Source: Aquatica leii (Eukaryota; Arthropoda; Insecta; Coleoptera; Lampyridae). From it: a stretch of 64,000 bases of DNA. Shown piece after piece: positions 11,991-23,504 of this stretch. Below the pieces are notes generated by a model. It was not told the DNA's origin. It worked only from the letters and a program-made list of their open reading frames with translations, and did no database searches. Where the stretch lies: contig CM069435.1 of NCBI GenBank assembly GCA_035610365.1, forward strand, positions 11,335,123 through 11,399,122, in the 5' to 3' direction. Each line of letters starts with the position of its first letter. Position 1 is the stretch's first letter. The position numbers and the translations under genes were made by a program.

Positions 11991-12105
11991 ATAATTCTAT
12001 CATAGATTTTTCACAAGCCGAGTTTTTGTAGGACTACGCAGTGGACATCTACACAACCGCTGCGACAAAAGCTCGGCTTGTAAAAAATCACAACACGAGA
12101 ATTAT
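11991..12105. mobile_element. Foldback (palindromic) miniature element FB1
   Basis: A near-palindrome. The left arm ATAATTCT…GATTTTTCACAAGCCGAG-TTTTTGT pairs with the right arm, whose reverse complement is ATAATTCT…GATTTTTTACAAGCCGAG-CTTTTGT. An inner stem CGCAGTGG/CCGCTGCG brings the pairing close to the centre. About 115 bp, no coding capacity. No target duplication could be fixed. Confidence 0.6.
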
Positions 12106-12289
12106 TTAAAATGAAAAAAAAATATTGGTTTTCTTTCAGACTCTCAAAGCTGCTGAAGACACATCTGTAGCTTGCAGTGTTTAACGTCAGTCTCACGTAC
12201 CTTCATTCTGGAAGGTCATCGTGGACTCTACAGGCGACAGTGGTTTAAAAAAGTCTTAGACATTGCATATTTAACGCATAGTTCTATTA

Positions 12290-13177
12290 TTTCCATGTTA
12301 ATTTCTTAGCACCACGTGTTACCTCCATATGTGGCTTACCTGTAAGGGCTTACCTTAAGCGATTCTGGAAATTTCAATGCATTTACTAAAGAGGAGCATC
12401 GAGTCGATAACTCACTCAGATACAATAGGCTTGACGATTGATACCTTATTACAAGACATGGTCGTACACCACCTTTAAGAAGATTAAATGAATCATCAAC
12501 AGCATCTGATAAAATCAGTTTCTTTTTACTTGTCATGTCAGTTACTTTTCTTTTGTAGATCTTTGTGAGCCACTGATCTGACACGATTTCTTGTAGTTAA
12601 CTAAATTCTAGGTGAGAAATTGAAAAAACGTTTTCTTTAGGTTAACACTGGATTTGAGCAAGTCAACTTTTAATTATTTATGTTTGATGTCATTACAGTG
12701 TTCTCACGAATTTAACTTATAATAACCTCCATAGTTTTTAAAACGATTGGTTCAATATCAATAGTAATTTACTTAAATTTCGTTGCATGCTGTTAGATAT
12801 ACGTTTATTGGTCATTATTCATTTAATTAATCTATGAAAAAGTTTATACGTCAAAGGTATTGTAAGTTGCCGTTATTTCCGGTATTGCTTATAACCACCT
12901 GTAATCAAACTACGTCTATTTCTCATTCTGTTATTAATTTTAAGTTAATTAAATCAAGTTTGTTGTGAACGACTGGGTTTATTTATTCGTCCTTTTAACG
13001 TTATAAACATTAACAATTTTACTACAGGCTTCAAATCTTCTGTCCTGATCCAGCAAAAGCTATTCTACGAAAAGAGATCTGGCGCCCATTAAAGAAAGTT
13101 TATCACTCAAACCACTCCTCTCACCGAATAGAGCGAGCTGGCCGTGCAAGGTTCGTAACTGCTAAAAGCTTGTAACA
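12290..13177 (+). mobile_element. LTR family A, copy 4 (5' end eroded)
   Basis: The 3' half is clear: GATCTGGCGCCCATTAAAG (about 13078), CTCTCACCGAATAGAGCG, GAGCTGGCCGTGCAAGGTTCG, then AAAAGCTTGTAACA ending at 13177. These blocks match copies at 28714-29471, 47606-50393 and, reversed, 14854-16162. The upstream block TTCTTAGCACCACGTGTTACCTCC matches 56490-56515 of copy 5. A TGTTAC start and matching target duplication (3' flank ACTC) were not found, so the left limit is approximate. Confidence 0.65.
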
Positions 13178-13639
13178 ACTCGTATCAGTGATCATAACGA
13201 GTGATTATACCAACCAAACATCTGTTGGAGCTGCTACGGCACGCTATTCGCTAACATAGACGTTTCACGTTAAGACCAACGGCCATGTGCCCCAACACAG
13301 TCCCACCTGATTTGTTGAATTCAGAATTTAAAAAATATTCATGAAAATATACACTTAATAAAACAATACCGGTACAAAATCCATTTGTAAATCACGAAAT
13401 ATAAATTCAATCAATATCGATATCGAACAGATTTTTCGTACAGACCGATGAACAGCATGTCGGAATGGGAATAGCGATTGCACGTTGTTAGAATCGTCGG
13501 TGGCGCGGTGTTGTGAGTATCTAATAAATATAATGCAATTAATTCCAACTGCCAATTCATTACTTGACGGTTGTGCTGTACCTGCTGCTTACAATATGAA
13601 GAAAAGAACCTTGTCGTTACCATATTTATTATATTTACC

Positions 13640-14275
13640 AAAGAAGAAACTAAGAGAATGTAGAAAAAGATGGTATTGGGTGCATCCCATCCAATCTTAT
13701 CTGAAAAATACTTAAATGGTGCATTCTACACAATTTCTGAAAACTTGCAAGAAATTACAACTTTTCTCGTTGCATTAAGACAATTGATGGCAAGCAAGTG
13801 CGTGTTCAAAAATTCCTAGACAGAGGTTCAATAAATTTGAATTACAAGCATTACTTTTCAATTGTGCTTATAGTAAGTGCTGATTCTGATTATCGTGATC
13901 ATCGGTTTTCAAAGAAACAGTATCTTGGAAATTACTAGAAAAAATTTGCTGAATATTCCCAATCCTGCACCACTACTTCGGCCTTTTGGAGGTCGTAGTT
14001 TAAACATTCAAAACAAATTTTTAAGTATCGTTTATGTCGAGCACGACGCTATATATAGAATATACTTTTGAAATACTGTCAAACAAGTGGAGAATATTGC
14101 ACAGATCAATAAATGTAAGCAAGGAATATTCCAAAGATATTGTTGTAATCGGTCAGAAGACTACATATACATACCAAAGAGACCAGATGGTTTGCAACTA
14201 ACCACAGCACGTCGTGGGAGACGAGCTGCCAATGATATTCAAAAAACTTTTGCCTATTAACAAAGTCCGGATGGA
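13640..14275 (+). pseudogene. PIF/Harbinger transposase (HARBI1-like) remnant
   Basis: The plus strand gives CRKRWYWVHPI at 13660, matching the N-terminal RRYWVHP of Harbinger transposases. After a deletion comes SDYRDHRFSKKQYLGNY (about 13887-13940), a region resembling NIPDPAPL (NIPNPAPLL at 13958-13985), then FKYRLCRARRYI (about 14020-14055) and NKWRILHRSINVSKEYSKDIV (14080-14145). The last matches the conserved C-terminal KWRIL-RPINV-PE…IV. Several frames are used and stops are frequent. Most of the first catalytic half is missing. It lies between LTR family A copies of opposite orientation. Confidence 0.8.
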
Positions 14276-14849
14276 GCCTTACCGTGGCAAATAGAAAAAA
14301 ATTAATTAAGAAAATGTCTTATTTTAAATGAGACTAAAATGAGAAACCAATAATAACACTTGTATCTAATATAAGTTTTTTTAACACGACAATAAACTAA
14401 ATTTTCAATAAAGTGTTTCTTTGACAGTGTTTTTTGAAGGTAAAAAACGTGTATAAACAGAATTGAAGAAAATGGCACTCACCTATTTGTTCTTGTTTTT
14501 TTTGCTCCATGTTTTCAAAATCTATTTAAAAAAATGCGTACACCTCTTTCCAAGCATTTTTCTTTTTAATTTTATTTTTATGTCTCAGAAAACTTGTCCC
14601 ATAAACAAGTCTGGCGCCCACAAGCTCAATTAGTGTTACAATGTCGTAATTAATTGTTGCACTCATAGTAGTTGATTTAATTTATACTGTGAGAACACTG
14701 AACTCAATCAAACGCAAAAGTCAATTCGATGATACCGACCGACGTGTCGAGACCGACCGATATGAATCAACGCATTTGGTATTCATCCAACAGACACAAT
14801 GTCGGTAACGATAACCGACATTTTTACCGGATCTGTAGCTGTGTGAAGC
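14276..14849. other. Unassigned AT-rich stretch
   Basis: No domain seen. A GTCTGGCGCCCACAAGCTC block at about 14610 echoes the GGCGCC motif of the LTR families, but nothing around it pairs with an LTR. Confidence 0.4.
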
Positions 14850-14853
14850 AGTT

Positions 14854-16162
14854 TGTTACAAGCTTTAGCTGTTTTACGAACCTGCACGGCCAACTCTCAA
14901 TAGTCGGAGAGAGGGGTAGGTTTTCTAGAAATATATAAAAGATAATTAAGGGCGCCAGAGCTTATCCAAAAGTACGTCTGCCTGCTCACAACAGAAATGG
15001 TAATAAACTTGTAACTAGATGTTAGGTTCGTAACTGCTGAAAGAAACGAATAAAAAGAAGAGAAACTCAATCGTTAATAACAATTGTACTTTAATTACTC
15101 TATCACGATAAATATAGTAAGAGTTAAATAGTCAAATCGAAGTAGGTACTAGCGAGAATATACAAAATAGAATAACAGCAGGATCGGCAACTTACACTAC
15201 ACGTCAACCAAAACTGTAGCCACCAAAACATATATAAACTTTATCAATAAGTAACATGAATAATAATAGTTTACGGTGGATATAAGCAGCGAGCGATAAG
15301 TAATTGATCTAAATTAACTTAGTAACAATCACCAGTAACAAATCAATTCGAACGTACGATTAGCAAATATAATAAGTCGTGAGTTTACACCGTAGCGACA
15401 CGCATAAATAAGTAAAAATTGACTTACCAAATTCCAGGGTACTTTCAGAAAAACGTTTTTCCTACGGCCTCCTGCAATTAAACTTCCTGAAAGATAATCG
15501 TGTCTACCTGGCGACTCACAAACTACAAATAAAACACATTTAAGGGACAGTAAACGAACCAACACTTATCGTATGCTGTTACAAATGTTACGCCTATGGT
15601 GGTATTAAGTAATTGCCTCCGAATAGAATTCAATCGTATCCAATAATTATGATCTTCCGAACAAGGTGATAGTCGTCAAGGTTAAGTTATGGCCTCCGAA
15701 TAGAATTCAATCGTATCCAGTAATTAGGATCTTCCGAACAAGGTGATAGTCATCAAGGTTAAGTTATGGCCTCCGAATAGAATTCAATCGTATCCAGTAA
15801 TTAGGAGCCTCCACCTCCAATTATAGTTTTCCCTTGAGGATTTTAGGTAACGATAAGAATCCCCTTATTCCTGAAGGTAGCACATGGCGTCTGCGCGGAT
15901 GGAATCAATTTAATTCAGAAGACTTCTATTTTCCATCGTGTCCCAACACGTGGATGATTTTTGAAAAACGATATTCAATTCACGCAGACATAGGTACTAA
16001 CGTGCACGATGTTAAAGTGAAAATGCCGGTTTGTCACCGGATGTCGTCGACGCAATACAAAGTGACCAACGAACCCGATAGATGGCGTCGAGAAATATAA
16101 AAGTAATTTTTAATTAAATTGATATACAGGGTAATGCATTATTTAAATTTATGCACGTAACA
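14854..16162 (-). mobile_element. Solo LTR, family A, copy 1 (1,309 bp)
   Basis: On the minus strand it runs from TGTTACGTGC (16162 downward) to GCTTGTAACA (ending at 14854). The ends are inverted TGTTAC/GTAACA and it is flanked on both sides by AGTT (14850-14853 and 16163-16166), a 4-bp target duplication typical of Gypsy-type integration. The LTR contains the CTGGCGCCCTTAATTATC block (about 14943-14960) and the CTCTCTCCGA…AGAGTTGGCCGTGCA block shared by the family. It also contains a 77-bp tandem repeat, which explains part of its greater length compared with the 758-bp copy at 28714. No gag-pol is attached, so it is best read as a solo LTR. Confidence 0.85.
15615..15806. repeat. 77-bp minisatellite, about 2.5 units
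   Basis: Units start at 15615, 15692 and 15769 with GCCTCCGAATAGAATTCAAT and are nearly identical (AATTATGATC versus AATTAGGATC, and GTCGTC versus GTCATC). The third unit stops after 38 bp. It lies inside the family A solo LTR. Confidence 0.95.
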
Positions 16163-16166
16163 AGTT

Positions 16167-16769
16167 TTATTCAAAACAATATTTTACGGGTGCAATTCGA
16201 TACCAACATTGGCAATATTGGTGTGTGTGACGCCGGAAGTTATATCTGAGAAAGTGAAGATTAATTTTTCATGTTTTGCCAATACGACAAAGAATTGTTT
16301 GTTGACATTGTTACAGCAAGGTCAATCTTTGTTGACACACAAAAAAAAGTTTAATCGAGATTTGCAGTGGGTTTGAAGGTATATAAGCATGTGGTTTTTA
16401 TATTACTGTAACAATCTGTCAAATTTAATTTCTTCTCGCAGTGTATCCCCTACAATACATAGAAAAAAAACTTGAGCTTCTAGAATTCCTACTAAACATA
16501 ACATCACATTATATTCCAGTACTGTTACAACAGTTTTTTTGCAATCGTGGTTTCTTTTATCAAATTAATAGTCTTTTGTTTGGTTTGTCCTATGTCACGT
16601 TTATTACTTCCCTCGCACTGGGTTCTGTATATAATGAAACGTTCCATGGTTAATCTATCACAAATAGTTTGAAGCCGCAGATGTAGCTAATCGTTAGAAC
16701 AACAAGCAAACAATCACGTCTTTAATAGTGGCCTTACATAGAGAAGCGCTAGGAATTTTGCAGATTGTT
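16167..16769. other. Unassigned stretch with a TATA-like site
   Basis: Contains GGTATATAAGC at about 16378-16388 in a context that could be an LTR promoter, but no paired copy was found in the window. No gene. Confidence 0.3.
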
Positions 16770-17070
16770 CCTAACCACCTCTGAGGAAATTACCAACTCT
16801 TAACTTCACGTTTAGAACTGAAATATACAGATGCTCACCATCAACAAATGCACTAAGCTCAAATAAGAAGTGGTGTTCAAAAAGCTGCTGAAAAGCTTTA
16901 AGTGTTCAAAGCTGACATCGACAGATGGACACGGCTTGGGTATTCTACAGTACCAGATACCTTCTTAGAGCAATTGGCTATTCAAACCTTTGTAGACGGC
17001 CTTCGCAACAATTAAACGCAGCAGGCTCGATACATGGGTCGACTGTAACCGGCGTTGAAATTTGGTCGTG
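16770..17070 (+). pseudogene. Gypsy-type Gag (capsid) fragment
   Basis: Readings in shifting plus-strand frames include LTSRLELKYTDAHHQQMH at about 16800 and FKADIDRWTRLGYSTVPDTF, then LEQLAIQTFVDGLR (about 16910-17010), followed by QQARYMGRL. Insect Gypsy capsids contain the pattern L-RLAYP-VP-…ERLAVQ-FVDGLRD-…QQA-RLGRP, so the assignment is good although a stop breaks the block. It ends where LTR family D sequence begins, so either D inserted here or both belong to one scrambled element. Confidence 0.7.
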
Positions 17071-17079
17071 AATCTTTTG

Positions 17080-18560
17080 TAAAAGACCCCGTATTCAGAT
17101 TTATTGGGCTGAATTTTCTTTTATTTTAGCGATTGATTACTGTGTAAGCATCGAAAACGTTTTACTCGTTATTTTATTACGTTTAATTTAAGTTGATTTG
17201 TATTTTATAGTTATTTCACAATTATTATTGGTTTGTTTTTTTTAAACGCATAAATTTCCGTGGTCTTGATTTTGATTTAGTGTTCCATCTTTTACAAAGA
17301 TTTTACGGCGCAAGTTTATTGAATTAAGTGGGATTACGAGGAGTTAAAAGGAGTAAAATTTTGATTTTGAGGGAGATCTTTTTTTGGTCGCAATTAAGAC
17401 ATACCGGGTTCCGTGACGTAGTCAAGGGTTCGGGGAAGTTAAACAAATGGTACCGTGAAAATTAAGTGGTGTGATAGGAAATATTGGTTTTCCAAGTTCG
17501 TAATTTTACGGTTTAATGAACTTCATGGTATCCATAATAAAGCTCACGTTCGAGTTGGATTTATTTACGATGTGTTATGCTGAGAATCCAATTTTCGCTT
17601 TTGTGCGGATTTCAATGCTGAATTAAAACATATCTTCCGCCGTCATTCCATTGTTTGGGGGTCCCACCGAACCTTCAGTCGACTACAAGAATACCTAGAC
17701 CGTCCCGGGGTCGATCTAAACTCGAAAGCTTCTGGAACCACTGTGCCCAGCAGTTTACCTGGAGTATACAATTGAGTAAAGGTATTTATTGAATTTGTTA
17801 TTATCGTGAAGTGAACCGCGATCGTTATGATTAAAAGCTTTGATTTGAGCCGACTGAGTTATTACGGCTAGTTATAATTATTTCAAGAAACACTTGAAGA
17901 AGTTTGCGTGAATTAATTAATTTTGGTTGGTGTTTTGTAAAAAAAAAATAAGCCGTATTCATGCATGAAAGATAATGTAACATGTAATTTTTTTTTCTTT
18001 AACGCTGAGTTCGAAACCAGAGTTTCGGACGTCTATTTTATGACTTTTGCATTTTTTTTGTTGTTAAATTTACGGATTAAGTATGCGGACAAGGCCTTGA
18101 ATTTTATTTTTATTTGTTTTTGAACAAGTTAGCGCTTTATTTTTCTATATATGTATATTAATTTTTATATTCAGTTTGTGAATTTTGTCTGGTTTATTAT
18201 TATTTCATTTATTATTTTTATTCAAGTTTGTTTGATATTCATTTTATTATTTTATTAATTCAATAAATGTTAAATTGTTAAACTGTAAAGAGCTTTTATT
18301 CATTCAGCTGCCGCGTACGTAAATTTTTAAGTACATTTCAGAGTTTAGCAAGTTACAACTCGAGGTAAGTCCAGGGGTTGTAACCAACCAGATGAGCTTC
18401 TGGGTTATCAGGGGTCCAGAAGCTATAATCATCGTGTCCTTGATTGGCGCCCTAACCGATTTTGAGTTTTTAACCATTTTATTTCGATTTTATGTCAATC
18501 TCGTTTCCAAGTTATCACGGAATTTTAAAATATAACCCACTCCGTCTCCACTGAGCAGCG
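17080..18560 (+). mobile_element. LTR family D, upstream copy (limits approximate)
   Basis: The downstream part, GGTAAGTCC…CTGG…AGAAGCTATAATCATCGTGTCC then TTGGCGCCCT (18365-18452), matches 20727-20802. An upstream block, GTTCGTAATTTTACGGTTTAATGAACTTCATG (about 17495-17527), matches 20090-20122. The two copies are in direct orientation about 2.35-2.6 kb apart around an integrase tail, as expected for the two LTRs of one decayed Gypsy element. An AATAAA at about 18262 could be the LTR polyadenylation signal. The exact start is not visible. Confidence 0.55.
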
Positions 18561-18599
18561 GCACAACATCGTTTGTGTTACCTCATTTCAGGCAGTGAC

Positions 18600-19070
18600 A
18601 TTGTTTCCAACACGACCTAAGAGAGAATGACGCTTTAACCTATATCTTGGAGTTTTAGACGACAAAGCAGATCAAACACCATCCTGTGTCGTGCTCGCAC
18701 GCATAATACAACTACCGTGCGACCTTCAATTTGGACGAAAACCAGAAGAAGAAATTTGTGGGGAAGACTACATCAGCACGTTGATGAAGAGATTAGACAA
18801 AGTAAATGAGGCGGTCCGCAAAAACACAAAAACCAAATGTGACATTAAGGTACAAAAAGGTGGGTTTCAACCGGGCCACATGGTGTAGTTGTATAATCCC
18901 CAAAGAATACGTGGTTTGTCGCCGAAGCTGCAGTGGCAATAAAAGGGCTCTAATAAAGTTGTACAACGTCTTAATTACGTCATATATCGTATCCGGACAT
19001 CGCCCAGAGGTAAGCTAAAAGTGGTCCAAATAGATCGTCTCATCTCGTTTTCTGGCGATAAGAACACTAC
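18600..19070 (+). pseudogene. Gypsy integrase C-terminal tail
   Basis: The plus strand reads TPSCVVLARIIQLPCDLQFG (from about 18675), YISTLMKRLDKVNEAVRKN and GGFQPGHMV. In another frame it gives PKEYVVC…, then NYVI-R, and a final VVQIDRLISFSGDKN (about 19020-19060). This follows the end of Gypsy integrases (P-…VFGRE-RLPCDLLFG; Y-…L-…V-…AR-N; …GDLVWLYNP…KLQ-WEGPYKV…RL-YRI…VVH-DRL). Frameshifts and stops are present, and upstream reverse transcriptase, RNase H and the integrase core are lacking. Confidence 0.75.
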
Positions 19071-19559
19071 CCAAGACCAGGTCCAAACCAGAGTAATAGC
19101 AGGCAAAACCAGAAATCCAGTCGATGAAAAACACTTCAATTCGTTTACGAGCATGTTCTGGACAGGTTAGATTCGGAGTTACAACCAAAGAGCAACAGGA
19201 CCTGTGCATTACGTGCGTGAAAATCTTGTGATGTCCAGAGTGATTGCAATAGTATTTAAGAAGAAGTTCGGACATTAAGAAAATGACAGTGCCCAAACTT
19301 AGTTACGGTTTATATCAAATACATTAGAGAACAGTTCAAAATATGTTGAAGGTCGTCCTCCAAGAAGCAGTTACTATCGAAGTAAAACATCGGGTTAGAA
19401 AAAGTCCATTGCCTGCTACTTTTATGCTCAAGAAAGTTGCTGGAATAGAGACAGCTGCCACTATCGCCACTACCCTTTTTATAAGGACCGCGTCCAGCTT
19501 CTTCTGGGATCGAACAGTCTTAAAAAGAAGACAATGAAACGCTTAAAAATTCAAGATGA

Positions 19560-20802
19560 TTCGAAGTAATTACCAGAATGTTCTCGAAGCGTTTATATGA
19601 AAATTGTCCGAAAGCGGTTTAATTTAATCGATTCTAGTCAAAAGAAGAGAGAAATTTTAAATTTGGTAGAAAATCCTTAAGCTCTACAATTCCAATTTTT
19701 GTATAATCTTTTAAATTTACCTTTTGTAGGAACTCAACCTTTTTCCTTTCTTAACGTTAGTTTATGAATACATTTATTAGTATTTGAAATTCAAAAATCC
19801 TGAAGTTCTTAGTATTTACGTTACTGCTGTTTTCCAGGATTAAATGTTCAGTTTAAATTCGTTATGGGACCTTTTTAAGAAATAGTTTTACTTCAGTTGC
19901 GCAAAAATCACGTCATACTTTCTAGTTTCGTTCTTTTAAAAACTTATACGTCATAGTTTTAGCATTCAGTGTGCGGTTGACAAAAAAAAACAAGATGATG
20001 AAAATTGCTGTATCAATCTTTACCACCTGTACCTGTATTACGTTTGATCCTGCTATAACATGAAATTCTAACGGAGTCAATTTACTCCATTTCGTAATGT
20101 ACGGTTTAATTAAATTCATGTTTTAAGCAATTTTGTTTTGTTGATCTCGTAGGATTCGGTGTTATTGTATAACGCTAATTTCGCTATCTTAAAAAATAAA
20201 AATTAAACGTTTTAACTACCGGTCACCACCACCACATCAAAGTTTTTCGCCCTGCCACGGTTTCACCTGTAGTGCCCGCTATATTGACGTCGCCTTTGAG
20301 GTCCCTCACCAAGCGTCTCAAATTAAGTCACGAGATTTATCGTTAATTGTATGTGTGACCAAATTTGTAACCAAAGTTGTATTTTTTGTTTTGTTTAATA
20401 GTAGTTTATGTAACGAGTTCCTGTGTAAATTGGACGCTTTTTTTCCCAAGAAGGCATTTTTAAACCCGAGTGAAACGAGGGTTTAAAAAGTCCACGAGGG
20501 AAAAAAGCGTCCAATTTACACAGGAACGAGTTGAATACAACATTTTATTGCTCGAACAGAGACTAGGAGGCCCCCAAAGTCTCAAAATCTCTCAAAAATA
20601 ATTTGACGTTTGTGTTGACAAGTGCGTAAAAACTGTTAAAGACGGTTTACAATAACGAAAAATTAAAACTTATGACAGTTAAGAACAATAAATATAATTT
20701 TTAGATTTATGTCGTTAATTCTCAAAGGTAAGTCCCATGAGAAGTAATGCTACTGGATGCGCACCTAGAAGCTATCAATCGTCGTGACCTTATTTGGCGC
20801 CC
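19560..20802 (+). mobile_element. LTR family D, downstream copy (limits approximate)
   Basis: Matches the upstream copy at 20090-20122 (CGTAATGTACGGTTTAATTAAATTCATG) and 20727-20802 (GGTAAGTCC…AGAAGCTATCAATCGTCGTGACC…TTGGCGCCCT). It is interrupted by a foldback element at 20376-20541. The left limit is a guess. Confidence 0.5.
20376..20541. mobile_element. Foldback miniature element FB2
   Basis: Very strong inverted repeat. Arm AACGAGTTCCTGTGTAAATT-GGACGCTTTTTTCCC (from 20412) pairs with its near-perfect complement ending CAGGAACGAGTT at 20532, down to a short apex CCGAGTGAAACGAGG. Outer ends GTTGTATT/AATACAAC extend the pairing. Non-coding. Inserted into the downstream family D LTR. Confidence 0.85.
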
Positions 20803-21706
20803 TTCCGATTTAGTCCCTCGATATATGTAAATGACAATCTTCAGTAATGTGTGACTTTTAAGCTCTCTCCAGTATTTACGCGTTTATTTCAAAACATGTT
20901 CTTTTGTGATGTAAGTAAACAGAAATGTAACATAAAATGAAATTATAATGTTTTTAGTTTTTTAACAAATTCCTGTGATTTAGATATGTTATGTTTAAAA
21001 GATTTTTTGACTAAGTTATCGTTTTGAAATTCAGTTGTAAGATCTAACTTAAGTGTTTTTGTCGTTTCTTTGTATTATAACCAATTTAATTATTGATAAA
21101 CCGATGTAAATTTTTAAAAAACGTTTTTTAGAAGTTACCAACGTTTGAATAAAATGATCTTATATATAGTAATAATAATAATCCATTGCAAAATCAACTC
21201 AAATGTTATAGTTTGATGAACTTCGTATTACAGTTCAACTTACAAATCAACAATTGTACAAGATGATTTAATCCAAAAGTTTCTGTAAATGCCAGATGTA
21301 ATACACAAGCAAATGTTGGATTTCAAGTTTAAATAAAGTCAAATAAGTCATCGGAACCGATTATATTACAACCTTAAACAAAATTTCAGTTTTTAAAAGC
21401 AAACACATTGTCGCAATTTTTCCAATGTCACAGATATAATTTTAATGAAATCGTTGTGAAAATAGACACCAAACAGAAAACTACGTTGACAAAAAATTGT
21501 ATAATTTCATTCAGTACACTACGTTTTCCTTTTCAATGTTAGCAAATATTTTGTACGTCTGCAACAGATTCTATGATCCAGAATTAAAACCGTAAAAGCA
21601 TTCGACAAAAATAAATTTTTTTAAACTAATATTCACGATAATGAAGCAACGTTAAATTTCTGATTTGCCATTATAAAATGCTAAAACGCGTTTAAAAATG
21701 ACTTAC

Positions 21707-21836
21707 TTTTAACTTCAACTCCTTCATCCTTCAACATCCATTTTGAAATATGAAGCCTAACATATGGCGTAATAAATCGTTTTATATCAATTTTCCAATA
21801 TTGAATATTACAATTCGTAATTTTTTGTTTCGAAAA
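21707..21836 (-). CDS. Candidate 130-nt internal exon, function unknown
   Basis: On the minus strand a pyrimidine-rich acceptor (CATATTTTTCAG) precedes 130 nt with one open frame and a consensus donor GTAAGT follows (rc of 21701-21706). The reading (FSKQKITNCNIQYWKIDIKR continuing …PYVRLHISKWMLKDEGVEVK) has balanced composition with Trp, Tyr and Lys/Glu, unlike random AT-rich frames. In phase 0 it joins in frame to the 42-nt candidate exon at 23114-23155. I do not recognise the protein. It could also be a chance frame with chance splice sites, so confidence is low. Confidence 0.35.
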
Positions 21837-23113
21837 CTGAAAAATATGAATTACGATATAAAACAAGCGGGATGAGTAATTCCGCAAAGAGACTCGATTT
21901 AAAGTAAAATGATTCGAAGCAATTATCTCGAAAGAAAACACATATAAATCCTACGCATTCTTCATTCTGTCAATCAATCAAAATTTATTCAATTTAGCAT
22001 TTTATATCTGGGAAATCTGTCAGAAGCACGAAGTGGTAGTAGAGATAAACTCATACAATGAAACCACTTCAGCCAAGATGTCTACAAACAGACTTCAACT
22101 ATATCCAGATTGGTATCTAAGTAAAGTCGTAAATCCGTGAATTGTTGATGCGACACTTGATTGTCTCGAGTGAATCGCTGTCCACGTGAACTTTATGCAA
22201 TCCAGAAACGCCACATAAATTATAGAATTGCTAGCTATCGTTCATTTGTCAGATTAAAATCCTATCTTATATAAATGAAGTACGCCAAACAAGTTTTGAT
22301 AAATGTAAAACTTAATTGTACGTAAAATTATCTTTCATGAGTATAAATTGCAGTGGGCTTGTTGTTCAAATTAAACTTGGTAAGGGTTTTACTAGAAAAA
22401 TGTAATTGCTTTTTCCCCTTCAGCTGTAATTGTCTAGAACCAAATTATATTTCACTACATTCGTCTCTTCATCAACCAATGACCGTGGAAATATGATTTT
22501 TCTAATTAATCCTTAGAAAAGTTTTTTAAACTTTGTCGTCTTTTAAATGAATTCCAATATTTGTACACAGTACACAGATTATCTGAAAACCTTTTTGGAA
22601 AACTCTAAAACTGAAATGAAATTATATTTTATGATTCTCCGTTGCCTGTATATGGCTGCAGTGTGTTGCTATGTTGACGCGCGGGTTGACCATAACCATA
22701 AAAATGCTATTTACGATCGTTTGTTCAGATTTTGATTTTTCGACGCGTTTGATAACGCTTTTATATATCTAATATCGTTGCTGCTACGCCATATTTAAAA
22801 TACGTACACGGTTTGTAGTAATGGGATTACATGTACAAATACAACCGATTTTACGCGCCCTCAACACGAAGAGCATTTTCACAATACATTCAAAATGTAA
22901 ATAAAAACCGATTGTTTTATTACAAATATAAATACGTAATGTAACAGACACTATTGTCTAATATAATAGAATAAACTGTGAACATTTGTGAGAAAACTCA
23001 CGTATTTAGTGGGAGTAATAACCAACTGTGATTTACCTAATGTTAATTATTTACGTAGTTAACTAAATAGCAACGAGCACACACCATTTAAAATTAAATT
23101 TGAAATTACTCAC

Positions 23114-23155
23114 CGTTGACCACCACCAGTCGCTATAACTCCTTGCAACAGACAC
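23114..23155 (-). CDS. Candidate 42-nt micro-exon, function unknown
   Basis: Minus strand: acceptor TTTTTCTTGCAG, 42 nt (VSVARSYSDWWWST in phase 0), donor GTGAGT. Both splice sites are close to consensus and the exon is a multiple of three. Of the three phases, only phase 0 stays open into the 130-nt candidate exon 1.3 kb downstream. No family recognised. Confidence 0.3.
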
Positions 23156-23504
23156 CTGCAAGAAAAATTAAATTAAGTTTAAAAATCGTAAATATCAATA
23201 ATGAATAGTTATAAAGTATCAACATTAATGTTGTAAAAGCAAAATTTCAAGAGCTGTCTATAAAGACACCATTTTCTAAAACACGTCGAGCTAAATAAAA
23301 CGTTTAATGCTTAAAAATGAAACTTATAATTATTAATAATCGTATAAATGTTGCACTAATCAAGAAATATTTTTTTTCATAATTGTTGTAAATAATCCAG
23401 AATTACATTATCGAGAGACTACTTCACCTTTAAACGTAAATCTAGTGATCGATATAACCTTAGCTTTCTTCCCGTGACTATTACGTTTTTCGAGAAAAAG
23501 TTAT

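Larger units (their letters stand above)
20830..23504. other. AT-rich interval holding two possible minus-strand exons
   Basis: Apart from the two candidate exons listed separately, no transposon domain, repeat or RNA gene was recognised. Of the long stretches, this is the one least obviously derived from transposons. Confidence 0.4.
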
